Positions 44,962 through 56,160 of a stretch of DNA of 64,000 nt are shown here, one piece after another. This DNA comes from Pseudomonas sp. MIACH (lineage in GTDB: Bacteria > Pseudomonadota > Gammaproteobacteria > Pseudomonadales > Pseudomonadaceae). The DNA lies in NCBI RefSeq assembly GCF_001269925.1, contig NZ_LHVO01000027.1, positions 62,001-126,000 of the forward strand, written 5' to 3'. The notes under the pieces were generated by a model. The model had not been told where the DNA came from, did not search any database, and worked only from the letters and a program-made list of their open reading frames with translations. Every line of letters begins with the position of its first letter. Position 1 is the first letter of the stretch. The position numbers and the translations under genes were made by a program.

Positions 44962-45177
44962 TTAGTACAGACGAACGGCGCGGCGCTGTTCGCGCTGAAC
45001 TTTCTTGGCGTGACGCTTAACAGCGGCTGCTGCTTTGCGCTTACGCTCAGAAGTTGGCTTCTCATAAAATTCGCGGCTACGAACTTCAGCCAGAACACCG
45101 GCTTTTTCGCAGGAGCGCTTGAAACGACGCAGAGCTACGTCGAAGGGTTCGTTCTCTTTTACTTTGACGGCTGGCAT
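44962..45177 (-). CDS. rpsU: 30S ribosomal protein S21
   Basis: 71 residues ([21 protein letters not shown]... ending in the basic [12 protein letters not shown]). It belongs to the small ribosomal subunit near the anti-Shine-Dalgarno region. The ribosome site GAAGGTAGC precedes the ATG. First gene of the macromolecular synthesis cluster, divergent from tsaD. Confidence 0.98.
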
Positions 45178-45380
45178 CCAGAGCTACCTTCTTTCATTAC
45201 CGGGAATCAACGTTCTCGTCGCAAAAAATTCGCGGCTGAGGTCGTCGGTTTTTAAGGGTTGCGGATGTTAACCCCTCATTGGCAGGAATGCAAAGCCTCT
45301 GATCGAAAACCGCTAGTCGGGAGGGGGAGTGGCGACTATTATGCGCGCCTTCGAATTCAGCCTCTACAAGGCGCAAACCC

Positions 45381-46406
45381 ATGCTAGTACTGGGACTTGA
45401 AACCTCCTGCGACGAAACCGGTGTCGCACTTTACGACAGTGAACGCGGGCTTTTGGCCGATGCACTGTTCAGTCAGATCGACCTGCACCGCGCCTATGGC
45501 GGTGTTGTGCCGGAGCTGGCCAGTCGTGATCACGTCAAACGTATGCTGCCGCTGATTCGCCAGGTGTTGGACGAGGCCGGTTGCGTGCCGACCGAGATCG
45601 ATGCGATTGCCTATACGGCGGGCCCCGGATTGGTCGGAGCCCTTCTGGTTGGGGCCTCTTGCGCCCAGGCGCTGGCCTTCGCCTGGGGGATTCCGGCCCT
45701 CGGCGTGCACCACATGGAAGGCCATTTACTGGCGCCGATGTTGGAAGAGAACCCGCCGCAGTTCCCGTTCGTCGCTTTGTTGGTTTCGGGGGGGCATACG
45801 CAGCTGGTTCAGGTCGATGGGATCGGTCAATACACGCTTCTGGGCGAGTCCTTGGACGATGCCGCCGGCGAAGCTTTCGACAAGACGGCGAAGATGATGG
45901 GCCTCAATTACCCGGGTGGGCCGGAAATCGCTCGCCTCGCCGAAAAAGGCGTTGTCGGTCGCTACACTTTCCCGCGTCCGATGTGCGATCGCCCTGGTCT
46001 GATGTTCAGCTTCAGCGGCTTGAAAACCTCGGCGTTGAATACCTGGCAGCACAGCGTCAGCGCCGGGGACGACAGTGAGCAAGCCCGTTGCGACATCGCG
46101 CTGGCGTTCCAGCAGGCCGTGGTGGAGACTTTGACCATCAAGTGCAAGCGCGCCCTGAAACAGGCGGGCATGAAGCGCCTGGTGATCGCCGGTGGCGTCA
46201 GCGCCAACAAGGCGTTGCGCAGCTCATTGGAGAAGATGCTCGGTGATATGAAGGGGGATGTGTTCTACGCCCGCCCTGAGTTCTGCACCGACAATGGCGC
46301 GATGATCGCTTATGCCGGCTGTCAGCGCCTGCAGGCGGGGCAGCACGAAAGCCTGGCGATCAGCGTGCAGGCGCGCTGGCCGATGGAGCAGCTGCCGCCC
46401 TTGTAA
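45381..46406 (+). CDS. tsaD: tRNA threonylcarbamoyladenosine synthesis protein TsaD
   Basis: 341 residues. The metal-binding HMEGH (H111, H115), the [13 protein letters not shown] start, VSGGHTQLV and the C-terminal [12 protein letters not shown] are typical of the Kae1/TsaD ATPase-fold family. It transfers threonylcarbamoyl to A37 of ANN-decoding tRNAs together with TsaB and TsaE. It is divergent from rpsU and convergent with plsY. Confidence 0.97.
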   Translation: MLVLGLETSCDETGVALYDSERGLLADALFSQIDLHRAYGGVVPELASRDHVKRMLPLIRQVLDEAGCVPTEIDAIAYTAGPGLVGALLVGASCAQALAFAWGIPALGVHHMEGHLLAPMLEENPPQFPFVALLVSGGHTQLVQVDGIGQYTLLGESLDDAAGEAFDKTAKMMGLNYPGGPEIARLAEKGVVGRYTFPRPMCDRPGLMFSFSGLKTSALNTWQHSVSAGDDSEQARCDIALAFQQAVVETLTIKCKRALKQAGMKRLVIAGGVSANKALRSSLEKMLGDMKGDVFYARPEFCTDNGAMIAYAGCQRLQAGQHESLAISVQARWPMEQLPPL

Positions 46407-46439
46407 ATGCGCAACGTGAGCCAGGCTCATTGACGGTAT

Positions 46440-47009
46440 TTAAAAATGCCGTTCGCGCCCGGCAAACAGGTCGCGTAAATTGCCCCGGTGCCGCCAGACG
46501 ATCAGCAGTGTCAGCACGCTCATCGGCAGCAGCGCCGCCGGCTCCTGCCAGGCCAGCAACGGCAGGGTGAGCGGCGTGGCGATCAGTGCAGCCAGCGAGC
46601 TGGTGCGGGTCAGGTAGAACGTCAACAGCCAGGCGAGCACGGCCAGCAACGCCGCCGGTGGGTAGATCCCCAGCAGCATGCCGGCTGCCGTGGCGACACC
46701 TTTGCCACCGCGAAAGCGGAAGTACAGTGGAAACAGATGGCCGAGGACGGCGCATACGCCCACCCAGGCCTGCTGTTGCAGGGTCAGGCCGGCGAGGTTG
46801 GCGATCAGTACGGGCAACAGGCCCTTGCACACGTCGCCCAGCAGCGTCAGTACGGCGAGCTTCTTGCCGGCCAGGCGCAACATATTGGTGGCGCCGGCAT
46901 TGCCAGAGCCACTCATTCGCGGGTCGGGATTTCCCGTCAGGCGGCTGAGCAAAATGGCGAAGGACAGCGAGCCGAGCAGGTAGGCGAGAATCGCCAGTGA
47001 CCAAAACAT
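46440..47009 (-). CDS. plsY: Glycerol-3-phosphate acyltransferase PlsY
   Basis: 189 residues with five predicted membrane helices. Conserved loops [24 protein letters not shown] and [16 protein letters not shown] are the three signature motifs of PlsY. It acylates glycerol-3-phosphate using acyl-phosphate at the inner membrane. ATG 47009 ([14 protein letters not shown]) is the family start; longer in-frame sequence upstream overlaps folB antisense and is not coding. Confidence 0.95.
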   Translation of the reverse strand: MFWSLAILAYLLGSLSFAILLSRLTGNPDPRMSGSGNAGATNMLRLAGKKLAVLTLLGDVCKGLLPVLIANLAGLTLQQQAWVGVCAVLGHLFPLYFRFRGGKGVATAAGMLLGIYPPAALLAVLAWLLTFYLTRTSSLAALIATPLTLPLLAWQEPAALLPMSVLTLLIVWRHRGNLRDLFAGRERHF

Positions 47010-47081
47010 GCTAACTATTCCGGGCGAGGACGCCCTGATTCTAACGGGGCATCGCGCCCTTGTCGTGCTGCGGAGAAGAGC

Positions 47082-47435
47082 TTGGACAGAGTGTTTATCG
47101 AAGGCCTGGAAGTCGACACCGTGATCGGGGCCTACGACTGGGAGCGCGGGATCCGCCAATGCCTGCGCCTGGACCTGAGTTTCGCTTGGGACAATCGCCC
47201 GGCCGCGGCCGGCGACGACCTCACCCTCGCGCTGGACTACGCCAGCGTGTCCACGCGTATCCAGGCCTTTGCCGAGCAGTCCCAGTACCAACTGGTAGAG
47301 ACCTTTGCCGAGCGCCTGGCCGAAGTGCTCATGAGTGAGTTCCAGATTCCCTGGCTGCACCTCAAACTGACCAAGCCCGGCGCCGTGCCGGCCGCCAAGG
47401 GCGTCGGCGTGGAGATCGAGCGCGGATGTCGCTAA
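47082..47435 (+). CDS. folB: Dihydroneopterin aldolase
   Basis: 117 residues beginning [21 protein letters not shown], with [15 protein letters not shown] and the C-terminal [21 protein letters not shown]. It is the folate pathway enzyme that splits dihydroneopterin. The start codon is TTG at 47082 with GGAG seven bases upstream. It overlaps folK by ten bases, so the two consecutive folate steps are coupled. Confidence 0.95.
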   Translation: MDRVFIEGLEVDTVIGAYDWERGIRQCLRLDLSFAWDNRPAAAGDDLTLALDYASVSTRIQAFAEQSQYQLVETFAERLAEVLMSEFQIPWLHLKLTKPGAVPAAKGVGVEIERGCR

Positions 47436-47944
47436 CGCAGATTTACCTTGGCCTGGGCAGCAATATCGAGCGCGAGACCCGTTTGTGCGCCGGCCTGGAT
47501 GCGCTGGCGGGCTTTTTGACGGGGATTCGCTGCTCGGCGGTGTTCGAAAGCCAGCCGGTGGGTATCAAGAGCGGACCGTTCTTCAATCTGGTGGTATCGG
47601 CCTATACCGAACTGTCGTTGAAGGAACTGGATCGCCGTTTGAAATCCATTGAGGCCGACAACGGCCGCTATGCTCCGGACCGTAAGGGGCTGCCGTTGGA
47701 TATCGACGTGTTGCTGTATGGCGACCTGGTGGGGGATTTCGATGGCTTGATCCTGCCAAGGGCCGAAATCCTGAAAAATGCCTTTGTGTTGTGGCCGCTG
47801 TCGATGATGGCGCCAGACCGTGTGCACCCTGAAGCGGGCAAGACGATGGCTGCACTCTGGCGTGATGCTCAGATCGATCAGGTGCTGGCGCCTGTCAGGT
47901 TTGAATGGCAGGGCCAGCCACTCACCCCGAACTCACTCTTGTAG
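47426..47944 (+). CDS. folK: 2-amino-4-hydroxy-6-hydroxymethyldihydropteridine pyrophosphokinase
   Basis: 172 residues. The HPPK signature [13 protein letters not shown] holds the two metal-binding aspartates, and [12 protein letters not shown] is at the start. It pyrophosphorylates the pterin before condensation with p-aminobenzoate. The TAG stop lies inside a REP sequence, so the last residues may derive from it. Confidence 0.93.
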   Translation: MSLTQIYLGLGSNIERETRLCAGLDALAGFLTGIRCSAVFESQPVGIKSGPFFNLVVSAYTELSLKELDRRLKSIEADNGRYAPDRKGLPLDIDVLLYGDLVGDFDGLILPRAEILKNAFVLWPLSMMAPDRVHPEAGKTMAALWRDAQIDQVLAPVRFEWQGQPLTPNSLL

Positions 47945-48022
47945 GCGCGCGCTTGCTCGCTAAAAAACTGAGAGCGCTGCGTTATCGTTGACGTTCTTCG
48001 CGAGCAAGCTCAGCTCCTACAA
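47939..48022. repeat. REPIN (inverted pair of REP sequences)
   Basis: Left unit TTGTAGGCGCGCGCTTGCTC (from 47939) and right unit GAGCAAGCTCAGCTCCTACA (to 48021, plus A) are inverted copies about 40 bases apart. The TAG of folK and the TAG of cca (complement at 48017-48019) both come from the terminal GTAGG of each unit. Confidence 0.85.
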
Positions 48023-49249
48023 GGGCTTGTGTTGTTCCTTATAGGCTTTGAGTGCCTTGAGCCGTTCGCGCTTGAGCGCTTCGCCCAACTCCGGTCCCTT
48101 GAATCCTTTCTCAAGCAGTGGCGCAACGGCGACCTCGCGCGCTGCCTTCGCCGCGCCGCGCAAGTAATCCGCTTGTGGATAACTTCTTTGCTCCAGGCCC
48201 TTGCGGCCCCGGGCATCCATTTCACACGCCACCACAAACTCTTCAAAGCGCTGCGGCCGACGGTAAACGTCGAAACTCTGCAGCAACTCCAGAAGCGTCG
48301 AGGCTTTAAGCTCCAGGGCCCGATGACCGTGGGTGTGATATTGGCCAACCAGCACCGCCAGTTCCTGGCAATCCCTTGGTACCTTGAAGCGTTCATTCAC
48401 CGCCTTGATCAGCTTCAGGCCGCGGTGTTCATGGGCAATATGCTGCGGCAACTTATCCACAGGTGTCAGGCCTTTGCCCAGGTCGTGCAGCAGGCAGGCC
48501 CAGCGTACGGTCAGTGGTTGTTGATGCAGCGCAGCCTGTTCCAGCACGCTCAAGGTGTGAATGCCGGTATCGATCTCAGGGTGATGCGCTTCGGGTTGTG
48601 GTACGCCAAACAATGCGTCCACTTCCGGCATTAAACTCTTCAGCGCATTGCAATCGCGCAGCACTTGGATGAATACCTGGGGTTGTTCTTCCATCAGGGC
48701 GCGGGAGATTTCTTTCCAGCTGCGCTCCGGAGTCAGGGCGTCCAGTTCGCCGGACTCGCTGAGTTGACGCATCAGTTCCAGGGTCTCCGGGGCCACCTTG
48801 AAACCCAACGGTGCATAGCGTGCGGCGAAACGCGCAACGCGGAGTACACGCAATGGATCTTCGGCGAACGCCGGGGAAACATGGCGTAAGATTCGCGCTT
48901 CAAGGTCATGCTGACCGTTATAAGGGTCAGTCAGATTACGGTCGTCGTCTTCTGCTATGGCATTGATGGTCAGGTCGCGACGGACAAGGTCTTCCTCCAG
49001 CGTAACTTCCGGGCTGGCGTGGAATACAAAGCCGCCGTAACCCCGACCACTTTTGCGTTCGGTACGGGCGAGGGCGTATTCATCGCCGTTCCTCGGGTCC
49101 AGGAACACCGGGAAGTCCGCCCCGACCGGCTTGAAACCCTTGGCAAGCATCTGCTCGGTGGTGGCGCCGACGACCACGCGGTCGATATCGGTGACCTCGA
49201 TGCCCAGCAAGCGGTCACGCACGGCGCCGCCGACTTTGTAGATTTTCAT
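48017..49249 (-). CDS. cca: CCA-adding tRNA nucleotidyltransferase (with HD domain)
   Basis: 410 residues. Class-II signature [10 protein letters not shown] followed by DIDRVVVG gives catalytic D21 and D23. [10 protein letters not shown] and [15 protein letters not shown] are present, and a C-terminal HD phosphohydrolase domain ([13 protein letters not shown], [11 protein letters not shown]) fits the multifunctional enterobacterial form. It adds or repairs the 3' CCA of tRNAs. Confidence 0.96.
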   Translation of the reverse strand: MKIYKVGGAVRDRLLGIEVTDIDRVVVGATTEQMLAKGFKPVGADFPVFLDPRNGDEYALARTERKSGRGYGGFVFHASPEVTLEEDLVRRDLTINAIAEDDDRNLTDPYNGQHDLEARILRHVSPAFAEDPLRVLRVARFAARYAPLGFKVAPETLELMRQLSESGELDALTPERSWKEISRALMEEQPQVFIQVLRDCNALKSLMPEVDALFGVPQPEAHHPEIDTGIHTLSVLEQAALHQQPLTVRWACLLHDLGKGLTPVDKLPQHIAHEHRGLKLIKAVNERFKVPRDCQELAVLVGQYHTHGHRALELKASTLLELLQSFDVYRRPQRFEEFVVACEMDARGRKGLEQRSYPQADYLRGAAKAAREVAVAPLLEKGFKGPELGEALKRERLKALKAYKEQHKPL

Positions 49250-49253
49250 GAAA

Positions 49254-49305
49254 AAGCCTCCATTAGCGGCACAGGATACCGCCTGTGCCTGACCAATGGA
49301 GGCTT
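49254..49305 (-). terminator. Nested double-hairpin terminator of the prkA-yeaH-spoVR operon
   Basis: Outer arms AAGCCTCCATT/AATGGAGGCTT (11 bp) enclose inner arms GGCACAGG/CCTGTGCC (8 bp). On the minus strand the outer arm ends in TTTTT. The T-tract is two bases from the cca ATG, so cca must have its own promoter in or before this structure, or be expressed by read-through. Confidence 0.85.
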
Positions 49306-49312
49306 TGCTGTT

Positions 49313-50878
49313 TCAGAGATGAACGACGGCCAGGTCCAGGCGGCCGTAGTCGTTGTCGTTATGGTCACTTCGCGGTGGTACATGGTGCGTCTTCATTACC
49401 TGGTCGCCTTGCAGGGTTTCCAGGTGGATGTCGAAGCCCCATAGCCGGTGCAGGTGCTTGAGCACTTCCTCGGTGGATTCGCCCAAGGGTTTACGGTCGT
49501 GCTGCTGGTGGCGCAAGGTCAGCGAGCGGTCGCCGCGCACATCGATGCTGTAGATCTGCACATTAGGCTCGCGATTGCCCAGGTTGTACTGCGCGGCCAA
49601 CGTTTCACGAATGATGCGGTAACCCGGTTCATCATGGATGGCTGGTACCACCAAATCGTCCTTGAGGTCGTCATCCAGGATGCTGAACAGCTTGAGATCC
49701 CGAATAACCTGGGGTGACAGGTACTGCAGGATAAAACTCTCATCCTTGAAACTGCTCATGGCGAACTTGATGGTCGATAACCAGTCACTGCCGGCGATTT
49801 CCGGGAACCAGTGGCGGTCCTCATCGGTGGGATGTTCGCACATGCGCCGAATATCGCGGTACATGGCAAAACCCAGCGCATAAGGGTTGATTCCGCTGTA
49901 ATACGGGCTGTCGAAGCCGGGTTGGAACACCACGCTGGTGTGGGACGTGAGGAACTCCATCATGAAGCCGTCGGTGACCAGGCCCTCGTCGTAGAGGTCG
50001 TTCATCAATGTGTAGTGCCAGAACGTTGCCCAGCCTTCGTTCATCACCTGGGTCTGGCGCTGTGGATAAAAGTACTGGGCGATCTTGCGCACGATACGCA
50101 CGATTTCCCGTTGCCACGGCTCCAGCAACGGTGCGTGCTTTTCCAGGAAATACAGGATGTTTTCCTGAGGTTCGGCGGGGAAGCGCGCGTTGTCCTTGTC
50201 GCTGTTCTTGCCGGCTCGTTTGGGAATGGTGCGCCACAGGTCGTTGATCTGCTTCTGCAGGTGCTCTTCGCGTTCCTTCTGGCGCAGGCGTTCTTCCTCG
50301 GCAGAAATCGGGTACGGACGCTTGTAGCGGTCGACGCCGTAGTTCATCAGGGCATGGCAGGAGTCGAGTAAGTCCTCCACGGCGTCGATACCGTGGCGCT
50401 CCTCGCACTGCATGATGTACTGCTTGGCGAACACCAGGTAATCGATGATCGAACTGGCATCGGTCCAGGTGCGGAACAGGTAGTTGCCCTTGAAGAAGCT
50501 GTTGTGCCCATAGCAGGCATGGGCCACCACCAGCGCCTGCATGCAGATGGTGTTTTCTTCCATCAGGTAGGCGATGCACGGGTCGGAGTTGATCACGATC
50601 TCGTAGGCCAGGCCCATCTGGCCCCGTGTGTAGGACTTCTCGGTGCTGAGGAAGTGTTTGCCGTAGGACCAGTGGTGGTAACCCAGGGGCATACCAACGG
50701 ACGCGTAGGCATCCATCATCTGTTCGGCCGTGATCACTTCGATCTGGTTGGGGTAAGTGTCCAGGGCATAACCTGCCGCGATGCGGCTGATTTCCCGGTC
50801 ATAAGCCTGGATCAGTTCAAAGGTCCACTCGGAACCGGTGGAAATAGGTTGGCGCTTAGTCTCTTTTTTGGCGGTCAT
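49313..50878 (-). CDS. SpoVR family protein (YcgB)
   Basis: 521 residues with the family blocks [62 protein letters not shown] and [17 protein letters not shown]. The biochemical role is unknown. In gamma-proteobacteria it is co-expressed with the PrkA-like kinase and YeaH under stress and RpoS control. It overlaps yeaH by four bases. Confidence 0.93.
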   Translation of the reverse strand: MTAKKETKRQPISTGSEWTFELIQAYDREISRIAAGYALDTYPNQIEVITAEQMMDAYASVGMPLGYHHWSYGKHFLSTEKSYTRGQMGLAYEIVINSDPCIAYLMEENTICMQALVVAHACYGHNSFFKGNYLFRTWTDASSIIDYLVFAKQYIMQCEERHGIDAVEDLLDSCHALMNYGVDRYKRPYPISAEEERLRQKEREEHLQKQINDLWRTIPKRAGKNSDKDNARFPAEPQENILYFLEKHAPLLEPWQREIVRIVRKIAQYFYPQRQTQVMNEGWATFWHYTLMNDLYDEGLVTDGFMMEFLTSHTSVVFQPGFDSPYYSGINPYALGFAMYRDIRRMCEHPTDEDRHWFPEIAGSDWLSTIKFAMSSFKDESFILQYLSPQVIRDLKLFSILDDDLKDDLVVPAIHDEPGYRIIRETLAAQYNLGNREPNVQIYSIDVRGDRSLTLRHQQHDRKPLGESTEEVLKHLHRLWGFDIHLETLQGDQVMKTHHVPPRSDHNDNDYGRLDLAVVHL

Positions 50879-52146
50879 GTCACTAACCTGCGCTGGAAGA
50901 GTTCACGGAAGACCGGATAGATATCGCCGGCCGAGACCAGTTGCTGCTGAGCGAACGTGTCGGCAAAGGCCTCGCCGATACGCTCGTATTCAAACCACAG
51001 GGCCTGGTGCTCACGGGGGGTAATTTCGACGTAGGTGTAGTACTGCACGAACGGCATGATCTGATTGATCAGGATGTCGCGGCAGATCGGCGAGTCATCG
51101 TTCCAGTTGTCGCCGTCAGACGCTTGGGCGGCATAGATGTTCCACTCGTTGGCCGGGTAGCGTGCGGCCATGATCTCCTGCATCAACTTCAGCGCGCTGG
51201 AGACAATGGTGCCGCCAGTTTCCCGCGAGTAGAAGAACTCTTCTTCGTCGACTTCCCGTGCACTGGTGTGATGGCGGATGAATACTACGTCGATCTTGTC
51301 GTAGTTCCGCTTCAGAAACAGGTACAGCAGGATGAAAAATCGCTTGGCAATATCCTTGGTGGCTTGGGTCATGGACCCCGACACGTCCATCAGGCAGAAC
51401 ATTACCGCCTTGGAGCTAGGGTTGGGTTGCTTGACCAGCAGGTTGTACTTCAAGTCGAAGGTGTCGAGGAACGGCACGCGGTGGATGCGCGCGCTGAGTT
51501 TCTCTATTTCTGCCTCGACTTCCTGGATATCGCCGAAGTTATCCGGTTCTTCACGCTTGAGCCGGGCCAGTTCTTCCTTGGCATCCCTCAGTTTGGCGCG
51601 GCTGCTGCCCGACAAGGCAATACGCCGGGCATGGGCGGAGCGCAGTGTTCGAATGATATTGATCCGGGACGGGTTGCCCTCGTTGCTGATCCCGGCGCGC
51701 ACGGTTTTGAAGGTGTCCGTGCCGGTCAGGTTGCGTTTGACCAGGTTGGGCAATTCCAGGTCCTCGAACATGAATTCGAGGAATTCTTCCTGGGTGATCT
51801 GGAACACGAACTCGTCCATGCCCTCGCCGGAGTTACCGGCCTTGCCCGGGCCTTTGCCACCACCACCGCCTTGTGGGCGCTGGATATGCTCGCCGGTGGT
51901 GAATTCCTTGTTGCCAGGGTGAACGACGGTCTGCTTGCCGCCCCGGCCGTGGTGCAGCACCGGTTCGTCAATGTCCCGTCCAGGAATGCTGATTTGCTCG
52001 CCATGCTCCATGTCGGTGATGGAACGGCGGCTAACGGCCTCTTCAACGGCCTTTTTGATGTGGTCACGGTAACGCCGCAGGAAACGCTGGCGGTTTACCG
52101 TGCTCTTGTTCTTGCCATTGAGGCGTCGGTCGATCACATAGCTCAT
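50875..52146 (-). CDS. YeaH/YhbH family protein (DUF444)
   Basis: 423 residues. Start ATG 52146 ([15 protein letters not shown]) has GGAGG seven bases upstream. The C-terminal half resembles a von Willebrand A-like fold with a MIDAS-type [15 protein letters not shown] and [15 protein letters not shown] glycine-rich loop ([12 protein letters not shown]... GGGGKGPG) is near residue 95. It probably works with PrkA and SpoVR in a stress module; the molecular function is not known. Confidence 0.92.
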   Translation of the reverse strand: MSYVIDRRLNGKNKSTVNRQRFLRRYRDHIKKAVEEAVSRRSITDMEHGEQISIPGRDIDEPVLHHGRGGKQTVVHPGNKEFTTGEHIQRPQGGGGGKGPGKAGNSGEGMDEFVFQITQEEFLEFMFEDLELPNLVKRNLTGTDTFKTVRAGISNEGNPSRINIIRTLRSAHARRIALSGSSRAKLRDAKEELARLKREEPDNFGDIQEVEAEIEKLSARIHRVPFLDTFDLKYNLLVKQPNPSSKAVMFCLMDVSGSMTQATKDIAKRFFILLYLFLKRNYDKIDVVFIRHHTSAREVDEEEFFYSRETGGTIVSSALKLMQEIMAARYPANEWNIYAAQASDGDNWNDDSPICRDILINQIMPFVQYYTYVEITPREHQALWFEYERIGEAFADTFAQQQLVSAGDIYPVFRELFQRRLVT

Positions 52147-52259
52147 GAGGAGCCCTCCGGGCAGCTTCACGTTACAAGCTTCAAGCAGCGAGCTGGAAGC
52201 TTAGAGACAAGCGGTCAACTGCCAGGCCTAAGACCTGGCAGTGCACGCCTGTCGCTGCC

Positions 52260-54182
52260 TTATTGCGATTTGCGCACCCGCAGGTACCACTCGGAGAGCA
52301 GCCGTACCTGCTTGTCTGTGTAGCCACGCTCGACCATTCGTGTGACGAAGTCGTTGTGTTTTTGCTGATCCTCCTTGCTGGCCTTGGCGTTGAAACTGAT
52401 GACCGGCAGCAGATCCTCGGTGTTGGAGAACATTTTCTTCTCGATGACCACCCGCAGTTTCTCGTAGCTGAGCCAAGTGGGGTTCTTGCCGTTGTTGTTG
52501 GCGCGGGCGCGCAGCACGAAGTTGACGATCTCGTTGCGGAAATCCTTCGGATTGCTGATGCCCGCAGGTTTTTCGATCTTCTCCAATTCTTCGTTGAGGG
52601 CTACGCGGTTGAGAATCTCGCCGGTTTCCGGGTCGCGGTATTCCTGGTCCTGGATCCAGAAGTCCGCATACAGCACGTAGCGATCGAAGATGTTCTGGCC
52701 GTACTCGCTGTAGGACTCCAGGTACGCGGTCTGGATTTCCTTGCCGATAAACTCGATGTAGCGCGGCGCCAGGTATTCCTTGAGGAAGCGCAGGTAGCGT
52801 TCGCGGGTTTCGGCCTGGAATTGTTCCTGTTCGATCTGCTGTTCCAGCACATAGAGCAGGTGTACCGGGTTGGCGGCGATCTCATGGGGGTCGAAGTTGA
52901 AGACCTTGGACAGGATCTTGAACGCAAAGCGGGTCGACAGGCCGTTCATGCCTTCATCCACGCCGGCAGTGTCGCGGTATTCCTGGATCGACTTGGCCTT
53001 GGGATCGGTATCCTTGAGGTTTTCGCCGTCATACACGCGCATTTTCGAATAGATATTCGAGTTTTCCGGCTCCTTGAGGCGCGACAGCACGGTGAACTGG
53101 GCAAGCATCTTCAAGGTGTCGGGTGCGCAATGGGCCTTGGCCAGGGAGCTGTTGAACAGCAGCTTGTCGTAGATCTTGATTTCATCGCTGACCCGCAGGC
53201 AGTACGGCACCTTGACGATGTAGATCCGGTCGATGAAGGCTTCGTTGTTCTTGTTGTTGCGGAAGGTGTGCCATTCCGATTCGTTGGAGTGAGCCAGCAG
53301 GATCCCGGTGAACGGAATCGCGCCCAGGCCTTCGGTGCTGTTGTAGTTGCCTTCCTGGGTGGCGGTGAGCAGTGGGTGCAGCACCTTGATCGGTGCCTTG
53401 AACATCTCGACGAATTCCATCAGGCCCTGGTTGGCCCGGCACAATGCGCCCGAGTAGCTGTAGGCGTCGGCGTCGTTCTGCGGGAATTCCTCCAGCTTGC
53501 GGATATCGACCTTGCCCACCAGCGCCGAAATGTCCTGGTTGTTCTCATCGCCCGGTTCGGTCTTGGCCACGCCGATCTGGTTGAGGATCGACGGGTAGAG
53601 TTTCACCACGCGGAACTGGCTGATGTCACCGCCAAACTCGGCCAGGCGCTTGGTGGCCCAGGGCGACATGATGGTGTTGAGATAGCGCCGTGGGATACCG
53701 AAGTCTTCTTCGAGGATGGCACCATCTTCCGTGGCGTTGAACAAGCCCAGGGGCGATTCAAAAACCGGTGAGCCCTTGATGGCGTAAAAGGGCACCTTTT
53801 CGATCAGTTGTTTGAGTTTTTCGGCCAGGGACGACTTGCCGCCGCCGACGGGGCCGAGCAGGTAGAGGATCTGTTTCTTTTCCTCCAGGCCTTGGGCGGC
53901 ATGGCGGAAGTAGGAGACGATCTGGTCAATGCATTCTTCCATTCCGTGGAAGTCTTCAAAGGCCGGATAGCGGCGAATCACCTTGTTGGAGAATATTCGC
54001 GACAGGCGCGAATTATTCGCGGTTTCCACCAGCTCCGGCTCACCAATTGCCAATAGCAGGCGCTCGGCGGCAGACGCGTAGGTGCTGCGGTCCTGTTTGC
54101 ACAGCTCAAGATACTCTTGCAGCGTGAGTTCTTCCTGCTGTGTGGACGCGAAGCGTTGTTGGAAGTGGCTAAAAATACTCAT
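52260..54182 (-). CDS. PrkA-family serine protein kinase / AAA+ ATPase (YeaG)
   Basis: 640 residues. P-loop GPVGGGKSS (110-118) lies in the AAA_PrkA domain, followed by the C-terminal kinase-like PrkA domain. ATG 54182 (MSIFSHFQQRFASTQQEE) is preceded by GAGGTGA and matches the family start. First gene of the prkA-yeaH-spoVR operon. In E. coli its homologue acts in nitrogen starvation and stationary phase; no promoter motif was securely identified here. Confidence 0.94.
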   Translation of the reverse strand: MSIFSHFQQRFASTQQEELTLQEYLELCKQDRSTYASAAERLLLAIGEPELVETANNSRLSRIFSNKVIRRYPAFEDFHGMEECIDQIVSYFRHAAQGLEEKKQILYLLGPVGGGKSSLAEKLKQLIEKVPFYAIKGSPVFESPLGLFNATEDGAILEEDFGIPRRYLNTIMSPWATKRLAEFGGDISQFRVVKLYPSILNQIGVAKTEPGDENNQDISALVGKVDIRKLEEFPQNDADAYSYSGALCRANQGLMEFVEMFKAPIKVLHPLLTATQEGNYNSTEGLGAIPFTGILLAHSNESEWHTFRNNKNNEAFIDRIYIVKVPYCLRVSDEIKIYDKLLFNSSLAKAHCAPDTLKMLAQFTVLSRLKEPENSNIYSKMRVYDGENLKDTDPKAKSIQEYRDTAGVDEGMNGLSTRFAFKILSKVFNFDPHEIAANPVHLLYVLEQQIEQEQFQAETRERYLRFLKEYLAPRYIEFIGKEIQTAYLESYSEYGQNIFDRYVLYADFWIQDQEYRDPETGEILNRVALNEELEKIEKPAGISNPKDFRNEIVNFVLRARANNNGKNPTWLSYEKLRVVIEKKMFSNTEDLLPVISFNAKASKEDQQKHNDFVTRMVERGYTDKQVRLLSEWYLRVRKSQ

Positions 54183-54466
54183 GACGTCGTCACCTCGCTC
54201 GATACGTGGAGCCGACGCCGGATCTATCAGTCGATGCTGGCAGTCATTGACGAACGCCAATGGCCGTTTTCCCCCCAGAACACCCTAAACGCTACCGATG
54301 ACCCGCACGCCGGTGTACCGGCTCTCCCCTGATTCGGATGGCCTGCGCTTAAGGATAGTTCGGAATCGGAGAGGTCAAGGCGCGATGAGCAATTAGTTTG
54401 GCTGCGCCGTTCGTCAGAAACGGCGCGAGCCCAAGCGTCACGCGGGGTAGCGGTGTGTGAAAAAAA

Positions 54467-54796
54467 TTATTGCGAATCGCCGGATGAAATTTCCGCAGGA
54501 TAGGTCGTACGCCATAGCTCAAAGCCGCCATCCAGGCTATAGACGTCGGAGAAGCCTTGGCTGATCAGGTAGGCGGCGGCGCTCTGGCTGGAGTTGCCGT
54601 GGTAGCAGGCCACGATCACCGGGGCGTCAAGGTCGGCAGCGCGAATGAAGTCGCTGATATTGACGTTGTCCAGGTGCTGGGCGCCGGTGATGTGGGCAGC
54701 GGCGTAAGTAGGCTGGTCGCGGATATCGACCACTACCGCACCTTGCTCGCGCAGGGTCTGGGCTTGTTCGGGAGGGATACGTTTGAATTCGCTCAT
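54467..54796 (-). CDS. glpE: Thiosulfate sulfurtransferase GlpE (rhodanese)
   Basis: 109 residues, a single rhodanese domain. The catalytic cysteine is in [18 protein letters not shown], and [19 protein letters not shown] is the N-terminal rhodanese block. ATG 54796 follows AAGGAGCCCGCC. It transfers sulfane sulfur from thiosulfate to thiol acceptors. It lies 29 bases after apaH. Confidence 0.93.
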   Translation of the reverse strand: MSEFKRIPPEQAQTLREQGAVVVDIRDQPTYAAAHITGAQHLDNVNISDFIRAADLDAPVIVACYHGNSSQSAAAYLISQGFSDVYSLDGGFELWRTTYPAEISSGDSQ

Positions 54797-54825
54797 GGCG
54801 GGCTCCTTAGGCTTGGCTGCGGCGT

Positions 54826-55677
54826 CTAGCGTTTGGCGGCAGCTGGCAGTGTAACGGGAAGGGGAGATTCGCATTGGCAGCTCAGGCGCTCGCCAGTGTC
54901 GATGTTCATCAGGGTCATGGCGCCGCCCCACACGCATCCGGTGTCGAGGGCGAATACGCCGGGTTCATCACACTTGCCTTCCAGGGCTGCCCAATGACCG
55001 AAGATGATCCTGGTGTCGCGGGTCTTGCGTTCCTTGTGGGCAAACCACGGCTTGTAGCCGGGCAGGGCGGTGTCGGCGCCTTCCTTGCTCTTGAGGTCCA
55101 GCTTGCCATCGGCGGTACAGAAGCGCATGCGCGTGAAGTAATTGGTGATCACGCGCAGGCGGGCGACGCCGGTGAGGTCGTTGTCCCATTTCACCGGCTC
55201 GTTGCCATACATGCCGTCGAGGTAGGCGGTGTACAGGTTGTCATCGGCCAGCGCATGTTCGACTTCGGCGGCGCACTTGAGGGCTTTCTTCAGCGTCCAC
55301 TGTGGCGGGATACCGGCATGGACCAGTGCCATGTTGCGGCCTTCGTCGTAATGCATGATTTTTTGCTGGCGCAGCCAGTCAAGCAATTCGGTGCGGTCTG
55401 GTGCTTCGAGGATTTCCCGCAGGGTGTCGCCCTTTTTCAGGCGCTCGATGTTGTTGCCGGCCGCCAGCAGGTGCAGGTCGTGATTGCCCAGTACGCACAC
55501 CAGGGACTCTCGCAGCCTATATAAGTAGCGCAGGGTCTCCAGCGATTCGGGGCCACGATTGACGAGGTCGCCTACCAGCCACAGGCGATCGGTCGCCGGG
55601 TTGAAGGCTACGCGTTCAAGCAGGCACTTGAGGGGCTCCAGGCAGCCTTGCAGGTCACCGACCGCGTAAGTTGCCAT
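54826..55677 (-). CDS. apaH: Symmetrical diadenosine tetraphosphatase
   Basis: 283 residues of calcineurin-like phosphoesterase fold with GDLQGC (7-12), [11 protein letters not shown] and GNHDLHLLA metal-binding motifs. It hydrolyses Ap4A to two ADP and also decaps Np4-capped RNAs. Start and the apaG stop share one base. Confidence 0.96.
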   Translation of the reverse strand: MATYAVGDLQGCLEPLKCLLERVAFNPATDRLWLVGDLVNRGPESLETLRYLYRLRESLVCVLGNHDLHLLAAGNNIERLKKGDTLREILEAPDRTELLDWLRQQKIMHYDEGRNMALVHAGIPPQWTLKKALKCAAEVEHALADDNLYTAYLDGMYGNEPVKWDNDLTGVARLRVITNYFTRMRFCTADGKLDLKSKEGADTALPGYKPWFAHKERKTRDTRIIFGHWAALEGKCDEPGVFALDTGCVWGGAMTLMNIDTGERLSCQCESPLPVTLPAAAKR

Positions 55678-56057
55678 CAGTGCAGGGACCCCGGCACCGC
55701 AAGACGAAAGGGCGCGATGACGGCGTCGAATAATTTGCCGTCGGTGGCTTTCATCTGATACGAGCCCTGCATGGTGCCGACCTTGGACGTCATTACTGTG
55801 CCGCTGCTGTAAGTATGGCTGGCACCGATGTCGATCAGCGGTTGTTGGCCGACAACGCCTGCGCCGCGAACTTCCTCGACCTGACCGTCACCGTCGGTGA
55901 TCACCCAGTGGCGTGACAGCAGCTTGGCCGGCACCTGCCCGTTGTTCTTCACCGTAATGGTGTAGGCAAAGGCAAAGCGGTTCTGTTCAGGTTGCGATTG
56001 GTCCGCCAGGAAGCGGGTGACGACGCTGACGTCGATCTGGTAGCGAGGATCGGACAT
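55677..56057 (-). CDS. apaG: ApaG/CorD protein
   Basis: 126 residues of fibronectin-III-like beta-sandwich ([55 protein letters not shown]). The role is unclear; homologues have been linked to protein interaction and metal resistance. It lies between ksgA and apaH in the conserved order. Confidence 0.94.
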   Translation of the reverse strand: MSDPRYQIDVSVVTRFLADQSQPEQNRFAFAYTITVKNNGQVPAKLLSRHWVITDGDGQVEEVRGAGVVGQQPLIDIGASHTYSSGTVMTSKVGTMQGSYQMKATDGKLFDAVIAPFRLAVPGSLH

Positions 56058-56160
56058 GCAAGAGGCCTTAAAAGCAAAAGCGGAGGACAGCAGATGCGGA
56101 TCAGTCTAGGCCAAGAGGTGGGCACTAGGCCAGACATGTGTCTGGCCATGCCTGGGTGCT

